A stretch of DNA of 26,895 bases from UBA7672 sp964550535 (GTDB lineage Bacteria; Pseudomonadota; Alphaproteobacteria; Caulobacterales; Hyphomonadaceae), in NCBI GenBank assembly GCA_964550535.1, contig CAZJZQ010000034.1, forward strand, positions 1 through 26,895, read 5' to 3'. The notes beneath the pieces were generated by a model. It was not told where the DNA came from. It saw only the letters and a list, made by a program, of their open reading frames with translations, and did not search any database. The position numbers and the translations under genes were made by a program. Positions 23,137 to 26,895 of this stretch are shown here, in pieces (position 1 is the first letter of the stretch; each line of letters opens with the position of its first letter).

Positions 23137-24192
23137 GTGACCGGACCAGTCGCCCATATCGATCTCGACGCCCTTGTCGCCAACTGGCGTATGCTGGCCC
23201 GCCGCGCCGAAGGCGCGCAGGCCGCCGCCGTGGTGAAAGCCGGCGCCTACGGCCTCGGCGTGGAGCCTGTCGCCAAAGCCCTCGCCCGCGCCGGTTGCCG
23301 CCGCTTCTATGTCGCCTGGCCGGACGAAGGCGCCGCCGTGCGCAAGGTATTGGGCGCCGGGCCGGAGATCGCCGTCTTCCACGGCCCGGGCGCGGACAGC
23401 CTGCCCGTCTTCAGCCGGCACGCGCTGGAGCCGGTGCTCAACTCGCCGGACCAGATCGCCCTGTGGCTCAGCGCGGGAATTGATGCGCCCGCCTCGCTGC
23501 ATGTCGACACCGGCATGAACCGTCTCGGCGTTTCGCCCGCTGACTGGTCCGGGGCCGCGCAGGTGATGAAGACCCCGCACCGCCTCGTCAGCCACCTCGC
23601 CTGCGGCGACGATCCTGCGCACGAGATGAACAACCGCCAGCTCCAGTTGTTCGGCGAGGCTGCGCACCTCTGGCCCGGCGCGAAACGCAGCCTCTCGGCC
23701 ACCGCCGGCGTCTATCTCGGCCCCGCCTACACGCTGGATGAAATCCGCCCGGGTATCGGCCTTTATGGCGGCGGTCCCCGGCCGGCCAGCGGCGAAGCCC
23801 CGCGCCCCGTCCTCCGCCTCGTCTCGCCCATCCTTCAGGTCCGCGACATCGGCGCGGGAGAGCCCGCAGGCTACGGCGCCTCGTGGACCGCCCCGCGCGC
23901 TTGCACGCTCGCCACAGTGGGCCTTGGATACGCCGACGGCTTCATCCGCGCCGCTTCCAATAAGGGGCACGGCGTCCTACATGGGTCGCGTCGCCCTATT
24001 GTGGGCCGGGTGTCGATGGATCTCGTCATCCTCGACGTCACGGGCGTCGATGCGAAGCCGGGCGACGAGGTGGAGTTTCTGGGGGCGGAGATGCCGCTCG
24101 GCGAACAGGCGGACGCGATGGGCACGATCGATTACGAAATCCTGACCCGTCTCTCCTCGCGCGCGCGCCGCGTCTGGACGGGGGCCGAATGA
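23137..24192 (+). CDS. alr: Alanine racemase
   Basis: A 351-residue PLP enzyme that makes D-alanine for peptidoglycan. The PLP lysine is Lys34 in VVKAGAYGLG (usual motif KADAYG or KANAYG; glycine here at the third position). The second catalytic base lies in TVGLGYADGF, and GRVSMDLVILDVT and the C-terminal beta domain are intact. Start is GTG 23137 with AGGG about eight bases upstream. Its TGA overlaps the mlaE ATG by four bases (ATGA), so mlaE is translationally coupled. At about 350 residues it is a normal, slightly short family member. Confidence 0.93.
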   Translation: MTGPVAHIDLDALVANWRMLARRAEGAQAAAVVKAGAYGLGVEPVAKALARAGCRRFYVAWPDEGAAVRKVLGAGPEIAVFHGPGADSLPVFSRHALEPVLNSPDQIALWLSAGIDAPASLHVDTGMNRLGVSPADWSGAAQVMKTPHRLVSHLACGDDPAHEMNNRQLQLFGEAAHLWPGAKRSLSATAGVYLGPAYTLDEIRPGIGLYGGGPRPASGEAPRPVLRLVSPILQVRDIGAGEPAGYGASWTAPRACTLATVGLGYADGFIRAASNKGHGVLHGSRRPIVGRVSMDLVILDVTGVDAKPGDEVEFLGAEMPLGEQADAMGTIDYEILTRLSSRARRVWTGAE

Positions 24193-25016
24193 CAACCGCC
24201 AACGCGACACCCAACGCGCACCGCGTTCCCGCCCTGCTGCGTCCGTTCCAGATGATCGGCCGCACCGTGCTCGGCGCGCTGCGCGAGGTTGGGCGCATCA
24301 CAGCATTCGCGGGACAGGTGCTCGTCGCCTGCGTCACGCCGGTCATCTATGTGCGCGAAGTTCTGCGCCAGTGCGTGAAGATCGGGTTCTTCTCCCTGCC
24401 CGTCGTCGGCCTCACCGCCGTGTTCATCGGCGCGGCGCTGGCGCTCAACATCTACACCGGCGGTTCGCGCTTCAATGCGGAGCAGTTCGTTCCCAACATC
24501 GTGGTGCTCGGCATCACGCGCGAACTCGGCCCCGTCCTCGCCGGCCTCATGCTCGCCGGCCGCGTCAGCGCAGGTATAGCTGCGGAGATCGGCGCCATGC
24601 GCGTCACCGAACAGATCGACGCGCTGCTCACCCTCTCGGCCAAACCTGCCCGCTATCTCTATGCGCCGCGCGTGCTGGCCGCGATCTTCACCCTGCCCCT
24701 GCTGGTCATCGTCGCCGACATCATCGGCGTGATGGGCGGATACATGGTCGGCGTCGGCGCGCTGGATTTCAACGGCGCCACCTACCTGCGCAACACATGG
24801 CAGTTCGCCACCACGGGCGATGTTGTCTCCGGCCTCATCAAGGCGGGCGTGTTCGGCGCCATCATCGCGCTGATGGGCTGCTATCAGGGCGACCGCTCGA
24901 AAGGCGGCGCGGGCGGCGTGGGCCGTGCGGCGACGCTGGCTGTTGTGGGGGCTGCGGTGCTGATCCTCGCCTCCAACTACGTCCTCACCTCCATCTTCGT
25001 GGAGGCCGGGCTGTGA
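24189..25016 (+). CDS. mlaE: MlaE-type ABC transporter permease (phospholipid transport)
   Basis: A 275-residue inner-membrane permease of the MlaE/YrbE family, which moves phospholipids between the membranes with an MCE protein and ATPase. Five hydrophobic stretches are visible after an N-terminal cytoplasmic region. The family core reads FVPNIVVLGITRELGPVLA, then LAGRVSAGIAAEIGAMRVTEQIDAL. It overlaps alr by four bases upstream and the mlaF GTG start by four bases downstream. No MCE-domain (MlaD) gene is adjacent in this window, so the periplasmic partner must be elsewhere if the system is complete. Confidence 0.92.
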   Translation: MTTANATPNAHRVPALLRPFQMIGRTVLGALREVGRITAFAGQVLVACVTPVIYVREVLRQCVKIGFFSLPVVGLTAVFIGAALALNIYTGGSRFNAEQFVPNIVVLGITRELGPVLAGLMLAGRVSAGIAAEIGAMRVTEQIDALLTLSAKPARYLYAPRVLAAIFTLPLLVIVADIIGVMGGYMVGVGALDFNGATYLRNTWQFATTGDVVSGLIKAGVFGAIIALMGCYQGDRSKGGAGGVGRAATLAVVGAAVLILASNYVLTSIFVEAGL

Positions 25017-25768
25017 GCGCCATTCTCGAACTCCGGAACGTCCACAAAGCCTTCGGCGCCAAGCAGGTTCTACGCGGCGTGGACCTCTCCGTCGCGCCCG
25101 GCCAGTCTCTTGTCATCATCGGCGGATCGGGCACGGGCAAGTCCGTCACCATCAAGTGTGCGCAAGGCCTGATGAAACCCGGACAGGGCGAGATCCTGTT
25201 CGGCGGCAAACCCGCGACGGACGCAAAGACCATCGACGCCCTGCGCCGCCGCACCGGCATGTTGTTCCAGGGCGGCGCGCTGTTCGACAGCCTCACCGTC
25301 TGGGAAAACGTCGCCTTCGCCCTGATCTACCGCGACGGCGTCGGCCGCCGCGAAGCGAAGAAACGCGCCATCGACACGCTGGCGAAAGTCCGCCTCGGCG
25401 CATCCGTCGCCGATCTGCGTCCTGCCGAACTATCCGGCGGCATGCAGAAGCGCGTCGGCCTCGCCCGCGCGATCATCGCCAAGCCCGAGTTGATCTTCTT
25501 CGACGAACCCACCACCGGCCTCGACCCCATCACCGCCGACGCTGTGAACGACCTCATCCGCGAGCAAGTGAAGGCGCTCGGCGCCGCCGCCGTCACCATC
25601 ACCCACGACATGGCATCCGTCCGCAAGATCGCGGACGAGGTGGCGATGCTTCACGATGGCCGTATCATCTGGCGCGGCCCCGTCTCGCAACTCGACGCCT
25701 CCGGCAGCCCCCACGTCGACCAATTCGTCCACGGCCGCGCCGAAGGCCCGATCCAGCCAGCGATCTGA
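25013..25768 (+). CDS. mlaF: MlaF-type ABC transporter ATP-binding protein
   Basis: A 251-residue ATPase that powers the MlaE permease. Walker A is GGSGTGKS (37-44), the Q-loop is FQGGALFDSLT, the signature is LSGGMQKR (140-147), Walker B is LIFFDEPTTGLDP (160-172) and the switch histidine is His198 in THD. FQGGALFDSLTVWENV is typical of the MlaF subfamily. It begins with GTG inside the mlaE stop (GTGA overlap); a longer frame upstream is mlaE read in a different phase. slyX follows seven bases later. Confidence 0.93.
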   Translation: MSAILELRNVHKAFGAKQVLRGVDLSVAPGQSLVIIGGSGTGKSVTIKCAQGLMKPGQGEILFGGKPATDAKTIDALRRRTGMLFQGGALFDSLTVWENVAFALIYRDGVGRREAKKRAIDTLAKVRLGASVADLRPAELSGGMQKRVGLARAIIAKPELIFFDEPTTGLDPITADAVNDLIREQVKALGAAAVTITHDMASVRKIADEVAMLHDGRIIWRGPVSQLDASGSPHVDQFVHGRAEGPIQPAI

Positions 25769-25775
25769 GCCGCAG

Positions 25776-25982
25776 ATGACAGACGCCGCCCGCATCGACG
25801 AACTCGAAATCCGCATCGCCCATCAGGACGCGATCATCGAGGAGTTGAACGCGACCGTCACCGAACAATGGAAAGTCATCGACCGGCTAACCCGCCAGCT
25901 CGACAAGCTGAACGACCGCGTCTCCACGGGCGAACACAGCGCCATCCGCGCCGGCGACGAACCACCCCCGCCGCATTACTGA
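25776..25982 (+). CDS. slyX: SlyX family protein
   Basis: A 68-residue coiled-coil protein. The sequence RIDELEIRIAHQDAIIEELN then TVTEQWKVIDRLTRQLDKLNDRV has the heptad pattern of SlyX, and the C-terminus ends PPPPHY, a family hallmark. The start at ATG 25776 fits the family; the frame runs open into mlaF. The molecular role of SlyX is not established. It appears to be the last gene of alr-mlaE-mlaF-slyX. Confidence 0.88.
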   Translation: MTDAARIDELEIRIAHQDAIIEELNATVTEQWKVIDRLTRQLDKLNDRVSTGEHSAIRAGDEPPPPHY

Positions 25983-26037
25983 TCTGGGCTGATCCGCAGG
26001 TCTGGCGCTCCCACCCGCTTGGCCGTAAACTGACCCC

Positions 26038-26277
26038 ATGAACCGTATTGTCCTGCCCCGGGAACTGGAGCGGCTGGTCGAAGCCGAGGTCGCCGCTGGC
26101 CGCGCGACGGACGCGTCCACACTCGTCGCCTCGGCGGTTCGTGGTCATCTCGAACAGATGGCGGCCCTGCGCCGCTCACTGGACGAGGCAGAGGCTGATT
26201 ACCTCGCGAATGGGGGAACATCGTGGGGGAAGGTGCGCTCGGAACTGAACGCGCGTCTTGACCGGGATGCCGGCTAG
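26038..26277 (+). CDS. ParD-like antitoxin (ribbon-helix-helix type)
   Basis: A 79-residue protein that starts NRIVLPRELERLVEAEVAAG, the usual beginning of a ParD-type ribbon-helix-helix DNA-binding domain, followed by TDASTLVASAVRGHLEQ and a C-terminal helix LRRSLDEAEADYL that would wrap around the toxin. It is expected to neutralise the toxin and repress its own promoter. The toxin frame begins eleven bases before its stop. Fifty-five bases separate it from slyX, where a promoter is likely but no clear -35/-10 is visible. The exact subfamily name is uncertain. Confidence 0.75.
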   Translation: MNRIVLPRELERLVEAEVAAGRATDASTLVASAVRGHLEQMAALRRSLDEAEADYLANGGTSWGKVRSELNARLDRDAG

Positions 26278-26581
26278 GATCGAGCTGGCGCGGCGCGCTG
26301 AACAGGATCTGCTCGATATCGAACGCTGGCTGACCGCTGAGGCCAGCCCGGCCATCGCCCAGCGCATTCTGTACGCCATTCGCGACAAGATCGACACGCT
26401 TGAAGAACATCCAGAACTCGCTCAGGAGCGCGAAGAACTCGGGCCCGGACGCCGCGTGCTCGTCTGCCGCCCGTATGTGATTATCTACCGAATCTACGCT
26501 ACGCAGACCGGAGAGGCCGTCGTGATCTTGCGCATCGCTCATGGCGCGCGGGACGCCATCGCCCTTCTGGAAGAAAGCTGA
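26267..26581 (+). CDS. ParE/RelE-superfamily toxin
   Basis: A 104-residue protein (from ATG 26267) with the ParE/RelE pattern: MPARIELARRAEQDLLDIERWL, a helical hairpin, LEEHPELAQEREELGPGRRV, then YVIIYRIYATQTGEAVVILRI and the terminal HGARD motif typical of ParE. ParE toxins poison gyrase and RelE toxins cleave mRNA on the ribosome; the HGARD end and LEEHPELA pattern favour ParE. It overlaps the antitoxin gene by 11 bases, so the two are translationally coupled. Target is inferred only from family. Confidence 0.78.
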   Translation: MPARIELARRAEQDLLDIERWLTAEASPAIAQRILYAIRDKIDTLEEHPELAQEREELGPGRRVLVCRPYVIIYRIYATQTGEAVVILRIAHGARDAIALLEES

Positions 26582-26592
26582 AGCCCGTACCC

Positions 26593-26895
26593 ATGGCCAA
26601 ACCCACCACCGCCTATGTTTGCCAGTCCTGCGGCACGGCCCATTCCAAATGGTCCGGGCGGTGCGAGGGATGCGGGGCGTGGAACACGCTGGTTGAGGAA
26701 ACCGTAGGCGCCCCCGGCGGCCTCACCGTGCCGGCCGCCGGAACGAAATCCCGCTCAGGCGCCGTCGAGTTCCAGCCGCTCGACTCCAACGACCCGCCCC
26801 CGCCGCGCCTCTCCACGGGCATCGCCGAACTCGACCGCGTCTTCGGCGGCGGCATTGCGCAATCATCCGCCGTCCTCGTCGGCGGCGATCCCGGC
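26593..26895 (+). CDS. radA: DNA repair protein RadA (Sms), 5' part only
   Basis: The first 101 codons of RadA, a RecA-related helicase that drives branch migration in recombination. The N-terminal C4 zinc finger is complete: CQSCG at residues 10-14 and CEGCG at 24-28. Then comes the RadA-type linker, PRLSTGIAELDRVFGGGI, and the beginning of the Walker A, GGDPG, cut by the window edge. It starts 11 bases after the ParE-type toxin stop. The radA location after dnaB-alr-mla is expected for alphaproteobacteria; the toxin-antitoxin pair is the unusual neighbour. Confidence 0.93.
   Translation, partial: MAKPTTAYVCQSCGTAHSKWSGRCEGCGAWNTLVEETVGAPGGLTVPAAGTKSRSGAVEFQPLDSNDPPPPRLSTGIAELDRVFGGGIAQSSAVLVGGDPG

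Noticed and set aside
1..26895. CRISPR arrays, tRNA or rRNA genes, insertion sequences, prophage or attachment sites
   Set aside because: I looked for regularly spaced repeats, cloverleaf or rRNA-like sequence, transposase or integrase motifs and found none.

Overview
The window looks like about 27 kb of core chromosome from a GC-rich alphaproteobacterium. The gene set and order (dnaB-alr-mlaEF-slyX-radA, a long alanine-rich RplI, fabD-fabG-acpP-fabF-mltG-yicC-gmk) suit the Caulobacterales/Hyphomonadaceae area. That placement is inferred from gene content and order, not from a tree. Three runs of exactly ten N (6273-6282, 11062-11071, 19412-19421) each fall inside a conserved gene and break its frame. 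They look like scaffold gaps in a draft or metagenome assembly, not mutations.

Layout from left to right. A methylcrotonyl-CoA carboxylase beta-subunit gene (minus) runs off the left edge. Next comes a cyclic-nucleotide-binding-domain/patatin phospholipase (plus). The pepA-holC pair (minus) is divergent from an outer-membrane biogenesis cluster on the plus strand: lptF, lptG, lptD, surA, pdxA, rsmA. LptF/G are the export permeases and LptD the outer-membrane translocon for LPS. SurA is the periplasmic chaperone that helps LptD fold. pdxA and rsmA ride along, as in many proteobacteria.

From 18.8 kb back to 12.7 kb the minus strand carries fabD, fabG, acpP, fabF, mltG, yicC and gmk: type II fatty-acid synthesis followed by peptidoglycan glycan termination, an RNase-like protein and guanylate kinase. 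A 450-bp intergenic stretch separates fabD from the divergent rpsF-rpsR-rplI ribosomal operon, which ends in a good intrinsic terminator. Then follow a DUF1275 membrane protein, dnaB, and a tightly overlapping alr-mlaE-mlaF set with slyX. A small ParD/ParE-type toxin-antitoxin pair comes next, and then the start of radA, cut by the right edge.

Almost everything is ordinary housekeeping, and I did not find a convincing new multi-gene system. The points most worth a second look are: a 108-bp piece of a second, different M17 aminopeptidase gene embedded in pdxA next to an assembly gap; a palindromic dispersed-type repeat whose end supplies the rsmA stop codon; a possible 20-residue lipoprotein-like mini-ORF beside it; the rpsF leader hairpins; a cyclic-nucleotide domain that has lost its phosphate-binding arginine; and a toxin-antitoxin module between slyX and radA.
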